In this document: piece after piece, positions 41,514 to 50,257 of the stretch | Position numbering within the stretch: position 1 is the stretch's first letter | Layout of the letters: the number at the start of each line of letters is the position of its first letter | DNA from: Bradyrhizobium sp. 1(2017) | GTDB taxonomy: Bacteria > Pseudomonadota > Alphaproteobacteria > Rhizobiales > Xanthobacteraceae | NCBI RefSeq assembly: GCF_011602485.2 | Contig: NZ_CP050022.2 | Coordinates: 1,694,001-1,758,000, forward strand | Direction: 5' to 3' | DNA length: 64,000 bases | Made by a program: the position numbers and the translations under genes | The notes under the pieces: generated by a model | What the model was told of the DNA's origin: nothing | The model's input: only the letters and a program-made list of their open reading frames with translations | The model's database searches: none

Positions 41514-43061
41514 ATGAACGGTGCGGAAAGCCTGGTGCGGACGATGGTCAAGGGCGGCGTGGACGTCTGCTTCACCAACCCCGGCACCTCCGAGATGCAT
41601 TTTGTCGCAGCGCTCGACCGCGTACCCGGCATGCGCTGCGTGCTCGGCCTGTTCGAGGGCGTGGTGACGGGCGCCGCCGACGGCTATTTCCGCATGAAGG
41701 GAACGCCGGCCTCGACGCTGCTGCATCTCGGTCCCGGCCTCGCCAATGGCCTTGCCAATCTGCACAATGCCAAGAAGGCCAATTCCGGCATCGTCAACAT
41801 CGTCGGCCAGCACGCGGTCTACCACATCGGCTACAACGCGCCGCTGACCTCCGACATCGAGGGCCTGGCCCGGCCGATGTCGTCCTGGGTCCGCACCTCC
41901 CCGGATTCCAAATCGGTCGCAGCCGACGGCGCCGCGGCGATCGCCGCCGCCAAAAGCGCGCCGCCGCAGATCGCGACCCTGATCCTGCCCGCCGACACCG
42001 CCTGGAACGAGGCCGACGGCATCGCCGAGGTTCCGGCCGAGCAGCAGCGCGCGAGCTACTCGCCGCAGGCGGTGGAGCAGGCCGCCAGGATCCTGCATGG
42101 CGACGGCGAGGGCACGCTGCTCCTGATGACCGGCAGCGCCCTCAGCGAGAAGGGTCTGGCGCTGGCCGAGCGCATCGCCGGCAAGACCGGCTGCACGGTG
42201 ATGGGTCCGACCTTCCGCCCCAGGATGGCGCGCGGCCGCGGCCGTTTCTCGATCGACCGCATCCACTATGTGATCGAGCAGGCGCTGCCGATGCTGGCGA
42301 AGTTCCGTCACATCGTGCTGGTCGAGTCCGACGATCCCGTGGCGTTCTTCGCCTATCCGAACAAGCCGAGCATGCTCAAGCCCGAGGGCTGCGAAGTCCA
42401 TCGCATGACCTCGTGGGGCGAGAACTCGGTCGCGGCGCTCGAAGCGCTGGCGGGCGCCGTCAAGGCCAGCGCCAAGGACGTCAAGCCGCAGGCTTTGGCC
42501 GAACTGGTCAAGCCCACCGGCGCGCTCAATTTCGCCTCGATCGCGCAGGCGATCGCCTGTGCGATCCCCGAGAACGCGATCATGGTCGACGAATCCCTGA
42601 CCACCGGCCGCGGCTTCTTCCCGCCGACGGCGGCGGCCGCCCCGCACGACTGGCTCCAAAACATGGGCGGCTCGATCGGCTTCTCGACGCCGCTTTCGAT
42701 CGGCGCTGCGATCGCCTGTCCGGATCGCAAGGTCATCACCATGGTCGGCGATGGCAGCGCAATGTACACAATCCAGTCGCTGTGGACGCAGGCGCGCGAG
42801 AACCTCGACATCGTCACCATCGTGTTCGCCAACCGCATCTACCAGATCCTGCGCGGCGAGTTCGACAATGTCGGCGCCGGCGAGCCCGGCCAGCGCGCCA
42901 ACGACATGCTCCGGCTCGACCGTCCGACGCTGGATTTCGTCGCGCTCGCCAAGGGCATGGGCGTGCCCGGCCGCGCGGTCACCAATGCCGACGAGTTCAA
43001 CAAGGCGCTGGCCGAGGCCGTCGCCGAGCCCGGGCCGCGCCTGATCGAAGTCCAGATGTAA
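41514..43061 (+). CDS. Acetolactate synthase large-subunit-like TPP enzyme
   Basis: A 515-residue TPP enzyme of the acetolactate synthase superfamily. T-N-P-G-T-S-E-M-H-F opens the pyrimidine domain, and Glu48 in G-L-F-E-G-V-V-T-G-A activates TPP. The pyrophosphate domain has V-G-D-G-S-A-M-Y-T-I-Q-S-L-W-T-Q-A and the terminal A-N-R in place of N-N. It differs from the decarboxylase at 21427 and is shorter than IlvB, and no small subunit lies nearby. A catabolic decarboxylase or oxo-acid lyase is as likely as a biosynthetic role. GGAG nine bases ahead supports this ATG; the frame opens earlier at 41430. Confidence 0.83.
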   Translation: MNGAESLVRTMVKGGVDVCFTNPGTSEMHFVAALDRVPGMRCVLGLFEGVVTGAADGYFRMKGTPASTLLHLGPGLANGLANLHNAKKANSGIVNIVGQHAVYHIGYNAPLTSDIEGLARPMSSWVRTSPDSKSVAADGAAAIAAAKSAPPQIATLILPADTAWNEADGIAEVPAEQQRASYSPQAVEQAARILHGDGEGTLLLMTGSALSEKGLALAERIAGKTGCTVMGPTFRPRMARGRGRFSIDRIHYVIEQALPMLAKFRHIVLVESDDPVAFFAYPNKPSMLKPEGCEVHRMTSWGENSVAALEALAGAVKASAKDVKPQALAELVKPTGALNFASIAQAIACAIPENAIMVDESLTTGRGFFPPTAAAAPHDWLQNMGGSIGFSTPLSIGAAIACPDRKVITMVGDGSAMYTIQSLWTQARENLDIVTIVFANRIYQILRGEFDNVGAGEPGQRANDMLRLDRPTLDFVALAKGMGVPGRAVTNADEFNKALAEAVAEPGPRLIEVQM

Positions 43062-43104
43062 GTTTCTCCCTCGCCGGCCCGGCCTGGTGCGCAATTGCGC
43101 ACGA

Positions 43105-43218
43105 AAGCCGGGACCTATAACCCCCAGGGAGAAGTTTGACGAAGATTCGGGGTCCGGTACGCGCACCGCGCGCATTTGGTAGACCTCGCGGCATGGATCC
43201 GGCGTTCGCCGGGACGAC
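43105..43218. repeat. Long palindromic repeat, diverged copy
   Basis: AAAGCCGGGACCTATAACCC and CCAGGGAGAAGTTTGACGAA at the left; GGATCCGGCGTTCGCCGGGA with CGAC at the right. It is the same family as the copies at 19799 and 21284, with a shorter left arm. Confidence 0.75.
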
Positions 43219-43304
43219 ACTCAGGGTGTGAAGTGCACGCGCGCTCCTCACCATGAGGGGCTGATAGCGGCGCAACTGGGTGCGCGTGATGGGCCGGGGG
43301 CAAC

Positions 43305-43823
43305 ATGCAGACCGAGCTGAACAAGGTGATCGCGGCGCTCCGGGATTTCTACGCCCACGAGACCTTCCTGTTCGAGAAGGACGTCGGCGAGCGGTCGATC
43401 ACGCATCGCTTCGCCGTGCATCTGGAGAAGCAGTTCTCCGGCTGGTCAGTCGATTGCAACTACGACCGGCTCGGCGAGCGCACGCTGCACCTGCCGCGCG
43501 GCAGCATCATCTCGACCGACGACCATCTCGGCAAGTCGATCTATCCCGATGTCGCCGTGCACCAGCGCGAGATCCCGAACAATCTGCTCGCCGTCGAGAT
43601 CCGCAAGGCGAGCAATCACACGCCGCTGGAGCACGACCAGCACAAGCTGCGCGCACTGACCGATGTGCATGTCTGGTTTCCGTACTGGATCGGCGTGCTG
43701 CTGGTGCTGGACAGCCATTCCGTGACGATGTCGGAGGTCTATGTCAGCGGGCTGGTCGATGAGGCGCAGTCGCGCTGGTTCGCGACACGGCTGGCGGAGA
43801 TCGGCCTCGCCGGCAGCGCATGA
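43305..43823 (+). CDS. Unknown 172-residue protein with nuclease-like residue pattern
   Basis: A soluble protein with no recognised family. Residues 84-104 read Y-P-D-V-A-V-H...L-A-V-E-I-R-K-A: an aspartate after Pro, then E-x-R/K on a following hydrophobic strand. This resembles the P-D...(D/E)-x-K core of the restriction-endonuclease-like fold. The N-terminal half has D-V-G-E-R-S-I-T-H-R-F-A, a helix with His and Arg. It stands alone between a repeat and a convergent gene. Nuclease function is only a hypothesis from the spacing. High third-position GC supports coding. Confidence 0.75.
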   Translation: MQTELNKVIAALRDFYAHETFLFEKDVGERSITHRFAVHLEKQFSGWSVDCNYDRLGERTLHLPRGSIISTDDHLGKSIYPDVAVHQREIPNNLLAVEIRKASNHTPLEHDQHKLRALTDVHVWFPYWIGVLLVLDSHSVTMSEVYVSGLVDEAQSRWFATRLAEIGLAGSA

Positions 43824-43862
43824 GAAGGCGCGGCGTGCGGGTTCGCGCACGCCGCGTCCTCG

Positions 43863-44096
43863 TCAGTAGTAATAGGGCTGCGAATAGGCGTAGCGCGGGT
43901 TGACGCCACAAGACGCCGACGTGCCGGAGGCCGTGGCGGCGCATTGCTGATAGCTCGAGAATTGGCAGTTGCCGGGATAGCCCCAGCTGCGGCCTTGCAG
44001 GCAATATCTGTCGTTGCCGGCCTGGGCCGGCGCCGCCGACAGTGACGCGGCGATCAGGGTTGCGAACGATGCAAGCGTGAGGATGGTGCGACGCAT
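43863..44096 (-). CDS. Small exported DUF3551-type protein
   Basis: A 77-residue protein with a clear signal peptide (M-R-R-T-I-L-T-L-A-S, cleavage after A-Q-A). The mature part has four cysteines (Y-C-L-Q-G, G-N-C-Q-F, Q-Q-C-A-A and S-C-G-V-N-P-R) and ends in Tyr residues, the DUF3551 pattern common in Bradyrhizobium. AAGGAGA eight bases before the ATG sets the start. Function is unknown; two disulfides are likely in the periplasm. Confidence 0.85.
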   Translation of the reverse strand: MRRTILTLASFATLIAASLSAAPAQAGNDRYCLQGRSWGYPGNCQFSSYQQCAATASGTSASCGVNPRYAYSQPYYY

Positions 44097-44343
44097 TTCA
44101 GTCTCCTTCGAGGATGATGGAACAAGCGTTCCCATGGCCTGTCTGACGCACGGTCATGCTGGGTTGGTGTCCGCGATGCCGGATGCGTTCGAGGCGCGGT
44201 ACATCGTGACGCAGCCGGCGGCGGCCACTGTGATGTCGGCCACAGTTCGCGCGCGGGTTCCGGCCTATTCTCGGCGAACTTGCACGTCTCGATCCCGTGG
44301 GATTAGGCTTTACCTCATTCGGATCAGGCATTTGGAGGTTCTG

Positions 44344-44715
44344 ATGCAGAAATCATATTTGTTGGCTGCGGCGGCAGCGCTGGCGCTGATGATGCAAACG
44401 CCGCTTGCTCTGGCGCAGAGCGCACCGGCTGCCGGCGGAACCACTGCGCCTGCGGCGACAGGCACTGCGCCGGCCGCGACGACGGCACCGGCCGCGACGA
44501 CGGCACCGGCTGCGACGCCGGCGCCGGCTGCGACCACCGACGCCTCCAGCGAGCCAACCGCCTCCAAGAAGAGCGCTTCGAAGAAGCCGGCGAAGAAGAA
44601 GATGACGCGGCAGCAGGAGATCGATCATTCGATCGACAGCGGCACTGTCCCCGCGCGCTACCGCAGCTCGGTGCCCAAGCAGTACCAGCAATACATTCCT
44701 TTCGATAAGCGATAA
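44344..44715 (+). CDS. Small exported Ala/Pro/Thr-repeat protein
   Basis: A 123-residue protein. The signal peptide spans residues 1-24 (M-Q-K-S-Y-L-L then an Ala/Leu core, cut after A-L-A). Residues about 30-65 are tandem T-A-P-A-A-T units, then a lysine cluster (K-K-S-A-S-K-K-P-A-K-K-K), then a conserved-looking tail (Q-Q-E-I-D-H-S-I-D-S-G-T-V-P-A-R-Y). The repeated part is probably an extended linker across the envelope. GGAGG upstream supports ATG at 44344. No function is known. Confidence 0.78.
   Translation: MQKSYLLAAAAALALMMQTPLALAQSAPAAGGTTAPAATGTAPAATTAPAATTAPAATPAPAATTDASSEPTASKKSASKKPAKKKMTRQQEIDHSIDSGTVPARYRSSVPKQYQQYIPFDKR
44464..44535 (+). repeat. Tandem repeat, four 18-bp units in coding sequence
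   Basis: Units ACTGCGCCGGCCGCGACG, ACGGCACCGGCCGCGACG, ACGGCACCGGCTGCGACG and CCGGCGCCGGCTGCGACC follow each other without gaps and encode T/P-A-P-A-A-T four times. The middle units differ by one base. The unit length is a multiple of three, so changes in copy number would keep the frame. Confidence 0.85.
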
Positions 44716-44880
44716 CGGATCGCGCGGCGGGGTCGCCGGCTGCGTCGCCGTTGCCCATTGAAGGATGGCCTTGGCCATGGGATCAAGCCACATACATTGT
44801 GGTGATCCGGGAGCGTTATCGAGCAAGCCGAATGCCGGTTCGCTCCACAGGCCAAAGTCCAGGGGAAGGCGGGGGAAGGA

Positions 44881-45378
44881 ATGAGTGACGACGGGAAGGA
44901 TGCTGGCCTGGTGGCCATGATCACCAGCATCCTGGGCGGCAACAAGCGCGCAGACACCGTGACGCCGCCGCCGCTCACCGAGGCTCCTCCGACAGCTCCG
45001 GCGAACGAGCCCGAGACGGTCGAGCCGGCCGCTCTCGATGCCGCGCCGGCCGAGCCCGAGCTCAAGCCCGAGCCTGCACCCGAGACCGCGCCGGCCGAGA
45101 CGCAACCGGTCGAGACGCCTGCGAAAATCGCCACCACACGGGACGGCAAGCAATTGCTGCCCGCGGAAGCGATCGCCGATCTCGTGCTCGGCGAGTTGCG
45201 CAAGCTGGAGAATTTTCCCGCGACCGGCGCCTCGGTCACGGTCTACGGTTACAGGCACTGGAACGCCATGATCACCTTTGCGCCGTTCTCGACCACGTTC
45301 CAGAACGCGACCCGGTTCCGCCAGGCCATGCCGGATCTCGTCTTCAAGCTCCGTCGTTTCGTCGAACTTGAGATATAA
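44881..45378 (+). CDS. Unknown protein with Pro/Glu-rich N-terminal half
   Basis: A 165-residue soluble protein. Residues 25-80 are low complexity (repeated P-E, P-A and E-T pairs). Residues about 88-165 form a compact module starting Q-L-L-P-A-E-A-I-A-D-L-V-L-G-E-L-R-K-L-E-N-F-P, with N-A-M-I-T-F-A-P-F-S-T-T-F and R-R-F-V-E-L-E-I at the end. GGGGGAAGG lies just before the ATG. I do not recognise the family. The next gene, a GreA-like factor, is about 100 bases downstream in the same direction. Confidence 0.7.
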   Translation: MSDDGKDAGLVAMITSILGGNKRADTVTPPPLTEAPPTAPANEPETVEPAALDAAPAEPELKPEPAPETAPAETQPVETPAKIATTRDGKQLLPAEAIADLVLGELRKLENFPATGASVTVYGYRHWNAMITFAPFSTTFQNATRFRQAMPDLVFKLRRFVELEI

Positions 45379-45475
45379 TTCGGGCGCAAGTGCCGGCGAT
45401 GATCGGGTGCGCAATCCAGGGGATCGCCGCGCGCGAACGCATCGTCCCTAGCCAACTGTTCGACAGGATACCGAT

Positions 45476-45958
45476 TTGAGCGTCGCCTTCACCAAGGAAG
45501 AGAGCGCCGAAACCGCGTCCGAGACGCTGTTGCCGGATCGCCCGATCTCGCCGCATCCGAACCTCGTGACGGAAGCCGGCCTGCAGGCGTTGCAGAGGCA
45601 GCTTGCCGAGGCGCGGCAGGCCCATGAAGCCGCGCAAGCCATCGAGGACGTCAACGAGAAGCGCCGGCAATCGGCCGTGCCCCTGCGCGACGCCCGCTAT
45701 CTGACCGAACGCCTGCGCACCGCGCAGCTCGTTCCCGACCCCGCCTCGACCGATACCGTCGCCTTCGGCAGCACCGTCACGTTCAGCCGCACGGACGGCC
45801 GGGTGCAGACCTATCGCATCGTCGGCGAGGATGAAGCCGATCCGAAGGCAGGGACGATTTCGTTCGTCTCGCCGGTGGCGAGATCGCTGATGGGGAAGGC
45901 GGTCGGCGACGTCGTTGGTTCGGGTGCGCAAGAGATCGAGATTTTGTCGATTGCGTAG
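45476..45958 (+). CDS. GreA/GreB-family transcription elongation factor
   Basis: A 160-residue protein. An N-terminal coiled coil (residues about 35-75, L-V-T-E-A-G-L-Q-A-L-Q-R-Q-L-A-E-A) is followed by a FKBP-like GreA C-terminal domain (V-T-F-S-R-T-D-G-R-V-Q-T-Y-R-I-V-G-E-D-E-A-D-P-K, S-P-V-A-R-S-L-M-G-K-A-V-G-D). It is likely to enter the RNA polymerase secondary channel and stimulate transcript cleavage, or act as a related antagonist. Translation appears to start at TTG 45476. The canonical greA should be elsewhere; this is probably a paralogue. Confidence 0.86.
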   Translation: MSVAFTKEESAETASETLLPDRPISPHPNLVTEAGLQALQRQLAEARQAHEAAQAIEDVNEKRRQSAVPLRDARYLTERLRTAQLVPDPASTDTVAFGSTVTFSRTDGRVQTYRIVGEDEADPKAGTISFVSPVARSLMGKAVGDVVGSGAQEIEILSIA

Positions 45959-46087
45959 GCACAGCGCGAAGCGAGGGCAGGATCGCGTGGCAAACGGCGC
46001 AATCGACAGGAGCAATCTCATTCGCCTCAAGCATGATCCGGAAGAGCGCGAGGCCGACGTCTCCGCCAAACAAAGCGCGATGGTTGG

Positions 46088-46765
46088 ATGAGACGGTTTC
46101 TGTCCGGCGCATTGCCGTTCTACGCGCTGGCCGGATTGGCCATGTGCATGTACCTCGTCCTGTACAAGACGAACCTGTTCGACTTGAACGCCATCGTCCA
46201 GGGCGCGACCGGCTCGTCATGGTTTCTGGTCTTCATGTTCGTCTGCGTGCTGCTGGAGTCGGTCTTCCCGTATTTCGGCTACTTTCCGGGAACAGCCCTC
46301 ATCCTGATGTCGGTGGCGCTCAGTCCGAAGTCCGTGGACGTCTCCGTTTTCATCGCGGCGTGGTTGGCCATCATCGTGGGTGCCGTCTTAAGTTACGGAC
46401 AGGCTCGTTTCTTCAGGCCGCTCTTGCAGCGGGTTGCTTCCAGAGCGGCCCTGCGCCGATGCGAGTCCCTTCTCGATGCCTACGGTTCCTACGCGCGCGT
46501 TGCCTTGTTCATTCATCCCAACGCCTGCGCGATGTATTTCACGGCCCTCGGACTTCTCGGCGGGAAGCTGAGGCGAGAACTCGCTTATCTCTGCGTAGGT
46601 GCAGCGGCCTCGGTGGGCATTCTGTTCGTCATCGTGACCCGGCTCGTGTCATCGGTAGGCCCGACCGATGATGGTCAATTACAGGTTCTGTTGGCGGCGG
46701 CGCTGGTCGCCATCGGGACCCTCGTCGGTTTCTACGCGGCCTGGCGGCCGCTTCGGGCCGATTGA
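46088..46765 (+). CDS. Multi-pass membrane protein, possibly DedA/VTT-like
   Basis: A 225-residue membrane protein with about six helices. L-E-S-V-F-P-Y-F-G-Y-F-P-G-T-A-L-I-L-M resembles the reentrant E...P-G-E region of DedA/VTT proteins but is not canonical. A soluble loop (residues about 110-135, R-R-C-E-S-L-L-D-A-Y-G-S-Y-A-R) precedes H-P-N-A-C-A-M-Y-F. VTT-like scramblase or transport function is only a guess. It ends 40 bases from the convergent SDR gene. Confidence 0.7.
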   Translation: MRRFLSGALPFYALAGLAMCMYLVLYKTNLFDLNAIVQGATGSSWFLVFMFVCVLLESVFPYFGYFPGTALILMSVALSPKSVDVSVFIAAWLAIIVGAVLSYGQARFFRPLLQRVASRAALRRCESLLDAYGSYARVALFIHPNACAMYFTALGLLGGKLRRELAYLCVGAAASVGILFVIVTRLVSSVGPTDDGQLQVLLAAALVAIGTLVGFYAAWRPLRAD

Positions 46766-46805
46766 GCTTGCTGCAGAAGCCTACCGCGCGTCAGCGCTTC
46801 GCAAT

Positions 46806-47579
46806 TCAGGCCTCCGGCAGCGCAACACCCGTCAGCTTGCTCAATCTGTCGATGAGCTGGTCCTGAAATTCCGGATCGGCCGCCTCGCCGGCGGGCTGCT
46901 CCTGCCGCAAGTGATGCCAGTAGCGCCCGCTGACCAGGGCCGCGGTATCCGCGCTCACCGCCAGCCAGGCCTGGGTCCGTTGTCCGGTGTCGAGATCGAC
47001 CGGCGCGCCCGATCCACCCATCTTCGTGCGCACCCATCCGGGATCGACGGCGTTGCTCAGGACGCTCGGCCAGCGCCGCGCCAGCGCGAATGCCAGCGCG
47101 ACCACCTGCAGCTTGCTTTCGGCGTAGGCTTTTGCGGAATCCCAGGCCCGGCGCTTCCAGTCGAGGTCGTCCAGCGAGCCCTCTCCGCCGCGGTGCAGCC
47201 CGCTGCTGAGATACACCAGCCGGTCGGGGCGCCGGATCAGGGCCGTCAGCATGAACGGCGCCAGCGTGTTGATGGCGAAGGTCTCGGCATGGCCTTCCGG
47301 CGTCGCGCCGCGGTTCGGCCGCGTGTAGACGCCGGCGTTGTGGATGATCGCGTCCATGCGGCCGATCGCGTTGACCTGATCGGCGATGCTCCTCGTCTCG
47401 GTGGCGCTGCCGAGATCGCCGACCACGACGCCTGCGGCACGCGAGGTGATCTCGCCGAGCGCTGCGGCGCGATCGGCCGATCGCGCGTGCAGCACAACGC
47501 GGTGACCTTGATCGAGGAGGGATTGTGCCGCCGCCCGGCCGAGACCGTCCGCGCTGCCCGTGATGAATATGACCGCCAT
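46806..47579 (-). CDS. SDR-family NAD(P)-dependent oxidoreductase
   Basis: A 257-residue SDR. T-G-S-A-D-G-L-G is the nucleotide motif, L-H-A-R-S at the end of beta2 suggests NADP, and N-A-G follows in I-I-H-N-A-G-V-Y. The catalytic Ser is in Y-L-S-S-G-L-H, but the Y-x3-K pair appears as Y-A-E-S-K. This pattern resembles retinol-dehydrogenase-like SDRs. It is the last gene of the MFS, carboxymuconolactone-decarboxylase-like, cupin and SDR operon, 46 bases after the cupin gene. Confidence 0.88.
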   Translation of the reverse strand: MAVIFITGSADGLGRAAAQSLLDQGHRVVLHARSADRAAALGEITSRAAGVVVGDLGSATETRSIADQVNAIGRMDAIIHNAGVYTRPNRGATPEGHAETFAINTLAPFMLTALIRRPDRLVYLSSGLHRGGEGSLDDLDWKRRAWDSAKAYAESKLQVVALAFALARRWPSVLSNAVDPGWVRTKMGGSGAPVDLDTGQRTQAWLAVSADTAALVSGRYWHHLRQEQPAGEAADPEFQDQLIDRLSKLTGVALPEA

Positions 47580-47625
47580 GCGTGCTCCCTCAGATGCAAC
47601 ACGCGCACTCTACAGCGCCGGCGCA

Positions 47626-48129
47626 TCACTTCCGATACTGCTCGTCGCTCACCTTCTCCAGCCAATCCACGTTCCTGCCGCCGGAGGATTCCTGGATCGC
47701 GATGTGGGTCATTGCCGTCGTCGGCGAAGCGCCGTGCCAGTGCTTCAGGCCCGGCGGGAACCAGACGACGTCGCCGGGGCGGACTTCCTCGACCGGGCCG
47801 CCCTCGCGCTGAACCCAGCCGAGCCCGGCCGTGACGATCAGCGTCTGCCCGAGTGGGTGGGTGTGCCAGGCCGTCCGGGCACCGGGCTCGAACGTGACCT
47901 GGCCGGCACCGGCGCGAGCTGGATCCTGGGCCTGAAACAGCGGGTCGATCCGGACGCTCCCGGTGAACCAGTCTTGCGAACCCTTCTGCGAGGGGCGTGA
48001 CCCGTTGCGCTTGATGTCGATGTCCATCCCAGTCTCCTTCTGTGCTTCGGACGCGAGCGCCTGCTTGCGCTGAATTGCGAGAGTGGCGGCTGCGCTGCCG
48101 GCGATGAGGACGCCCCGTCGTGTGATCAC
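47626..48129 (-). CDS. Exported cupin-domain protein
   Basis: A 167-residue protein. The N-terminus [12 protein letters not shown] is a Tat-like signal, cut near A-L-A. The cupin core has the first metal motif in [14 protein letters not shown] and the second in [16 protein letters not shown], so three histidines and an acidic or Gln residue can bind a metal. Similar cupins act as mandelonitrile lyases or dioxygenase-like enzymes. GGAGAG five bases ahead supports the GTG at 48129. It is 13 bases after the two-domain CMD gene. Confidence 0.85.
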   Translation of the reverse strand: MITRRGVLIAGSAAATLAIQRKQALASEAQKETGMDIDIKRNGSRPSQKGSQDWFTGSVRIDPLFQAQDPARAGAGQVTFEPGARTAWHTHPLGQTLIVTAGLGWVQREGGPVEEVRPGDVVWFPPGLKHWHGASPTTAMTHIAIQESSGGRNVDWLEKVSDEQYRK

Positions 48130-48142
48130 GATATCTCTCCGG

Positions 48143-48922
48143 TCAGCGCGGCCGCTTTTCGATGACGTCCTTGACGACGGGCGCCGCGGAGAACGCGTTG
48201 GGCCAGCCAGCATAGAAGGCGAGATGGCCGAGTGCCTCGCCGGCTTCCTCCCGCGTCAGTCCATTGTCCATCGCGCGATTCAAATGATAGGTGATCTGCG
48301 CGACCTGGCCGGTGGCGATGAGAGCGCTCACGGTGACGAGGCTGCGGTCGCGCGGCGCCAAGGCGGGCCTTAGCCAGAGATCGCGGAACAGCACGTCGGT
48401 CGTGTACTGGACAAGGCTCGGCGTGGTTTGCCCGAACTGCTCGCCGACGCGCGTGGCCCGCTGCTTCTCGGCGGCCTCATCGAGCGGCAGCTGCGGCCCC
48501 GAGGCCGGCGGGAGCTGATCGGCGCCAATGTTACGGCTCCTGAACACTTCCCTCGCCGCCGGGATCGCGTCCAGCGCGTTCGCCCAGCCGGTATAGAAGG
48601 CCAGATGCGTGATGATCTCGGATATCTCCGACGGCTTCACGCCGTTGTCGAGCGCGAGTGCCAGATAGCGGGGCAGTTCGACAGTTTGACCGCGCGCGAT
48701 CAGTGCGGCAGCGGTGACGATGCTGCGATCCCGGCGTGAAAGCCCCGGTCGTGTCCACAGATCGCCGACGACAAACTTTTGCGCATAGGCTTCGAGAGCT
48801 GGAGCGACGGCGCGGATGTCTTCCGGCTTTGGCATTGGATTGTCTCCTTCCTTGGCTGTCTGTGCGGCGGCAGGGCCTGCGGCCAGGCACAGGGAAAGCA
48901 AGGCGGCTGCGATCATCCTCAT
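48143..48922 (-). CDS. Exported protein with two carboxymuconolactone-decarboxylase-like domains
   Basis: A 259-residue protein with a signal peptide ([16 protein letters not shown], cut after A-A-A or A-Q). Two repeats of the CMD fold follow, each with the pattern R-P-x-L-x-x-R-D-R-S-I/L-V-T and then H-L-A-F-Y-x-G-W-x-N-A (first near 62-130, second near 180-250). A single-domain ancestor was evidently duplicated. These proteins often act as peroxidase-like or isomerase enzymes. Its ATG overlaps the MFS gene stop (ATGA), so translation is coupled. A periplasmic location is unusual for CMD. Confidence 0.86.
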   Translation of the reverse strand: MRMIAAALLSLCLAAGPAAAQTAKEGDNPMPKPEDIRAVAPALEAYAQKFVVGDLWTRPGLSRRDRSIVTAAALIARGQTVELPRYLALALDNGVKPSEISEIITHLAFYTGWANALDAIPAAREVFRSRNIGADQLPPASGPQLPLDEAAEKQRATRVGEQFGQTTPSLVQYTTDVLFRDLWLRPALAPRDRSLVTVSALIATGQVAQITYHLNRAMDNGLTREEAGEALGHLAFYAGWPNAFSAAPVVKDVIEKRPR

Positions 48923-50135
48923 GACGGGGTTCCTCCTGGGGTTATCGGGTGCGTCATCAGCCACAACGCGACCAGGGCGGCACAGAGAACGGTCACGGCG
49001 CTGACGAGAAAGACGACGTTCAGTCGTGCACCGGTCGCGATCAATCCGAGTGCGGGGCTCGCCAGCCCTTGCGCGAGATCCAGGAACGCCGTGTAGGCGC
49101 CCATGGCGAGGCCGCGGCTCTGCGCGGGAACGCTGCGCATGGCCTCGACGCCGAAGCCGGGATAGACCAGCGAGAAGCCGAAGCCGGTGAGCGCAGCGCC
49201 GGCGAGCGCCATCTCGGGCCGCGCCGCGAGCCAGATCAGCGCCTGGCCGGCGGCTTCGATTGCCGCACACACCAGCGCGACCTTCGCGCCGCCGATCGCG
49301 TCGGCCACATGGCTGAAGAACATCCGGGCCAGGATGAAGGCGGCGGCGTAAGCGGAATAGGCCAGCCATCCATTGGCCCATCCGCGGTTCGCGAACAACA
49401 ACGCGACAAATGTGGTAACCGCGCCGAATCGACGCTGCCGAGCGCCGAGCCCAGGCCCGGCACCCAGACGGCACCGAGCACTTCGGCAAACGAAGCGCGG
49501 GTCGGGTGGTGGAGGGGAGGGACGGCAGGGAGTCGAACGACGAGCAGGAGCGTCAGCAACGGCGCGACCGCGGTGGCGATCGCGACCGCGGCGAAGCCGC
49601 AGGCGGCGTAGAGCATGGAGCCCGCGGGCGCGCCGATCGCGAAGGCGGCGAACATCGCCGAGCCGACCCAGGCGATGACCTTGCCGGTGCTGCGGGCATC
49701 GGCGAGCGCCAGCCCCCAGCTCACGGCGGCGGTGATGATGAAGCTCTCGGCCGCGCCGAGCAGGCCACGGCCGAGCAGCAGGATGGAGACCGACGCAAGC
49801 GGCGTGTTCGTGACGCCGAGCGAGGTCAGATAAAGCAGTCCGGACGCTGCGGCCGCGAGCAGGCCGACGATCACGCCGCGCTTCGATCCGCTGCGATCCG
49901 AGAAGTGGCCCGCCCATGGCCGCGAGATCAGCGAAGCGGCGAACTGGCTGCCGGCGACCAGGCCGACCACGAAGGTGCCCTGGCCCAATCCGTCGTGGAC
50001 ATGAAGGGGAAGGACCGGCATCGCCACGCCGATGACCAGAAAGGCGACGAAGACCACCCCCATGATCGGCATCAGGCCGGCGACACGGCGCGGCGCAGCG
50101 GCCTCTCGAAGGGCTGTTGCCGACATGTTTGTCAT
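48919..50135 (-). pseudogene. MFS transporter gene with a single-base frameshift
   Basis: The 5' part (from ATG 50135) encodes a normal MFS N-terminal half: about six helices with R-P-W-A-G-H-F-S-D-R-S-G-S-K-R between helices 2 and 3. Near 49430 the frame changes: the reading G-S-A-L-G-S should continue into G-F-G-A-V-T-T-F-V-A-L-L-F, but that lies in the -1 frame, which then runs on through helices 8-12 to TGA at 48919. One base appears to be missing near 49427-49431. Either the transporter is inactive or the sequence has an error. It is divergent from a LysR gene and heads the operon. Confidence 0.87.
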
Positions 50136-50257
50136 AGGTCCTTGCCTTCGTTCCAGCACCCCGTCTTGGGGCCCGATGGCCGACCCCGAACCTAGGACTT
50201 CCGCGCTCCTCCGATTAGGTGATAGATTTCGAATGCGGTCATTAGCTGGGCTTATGA

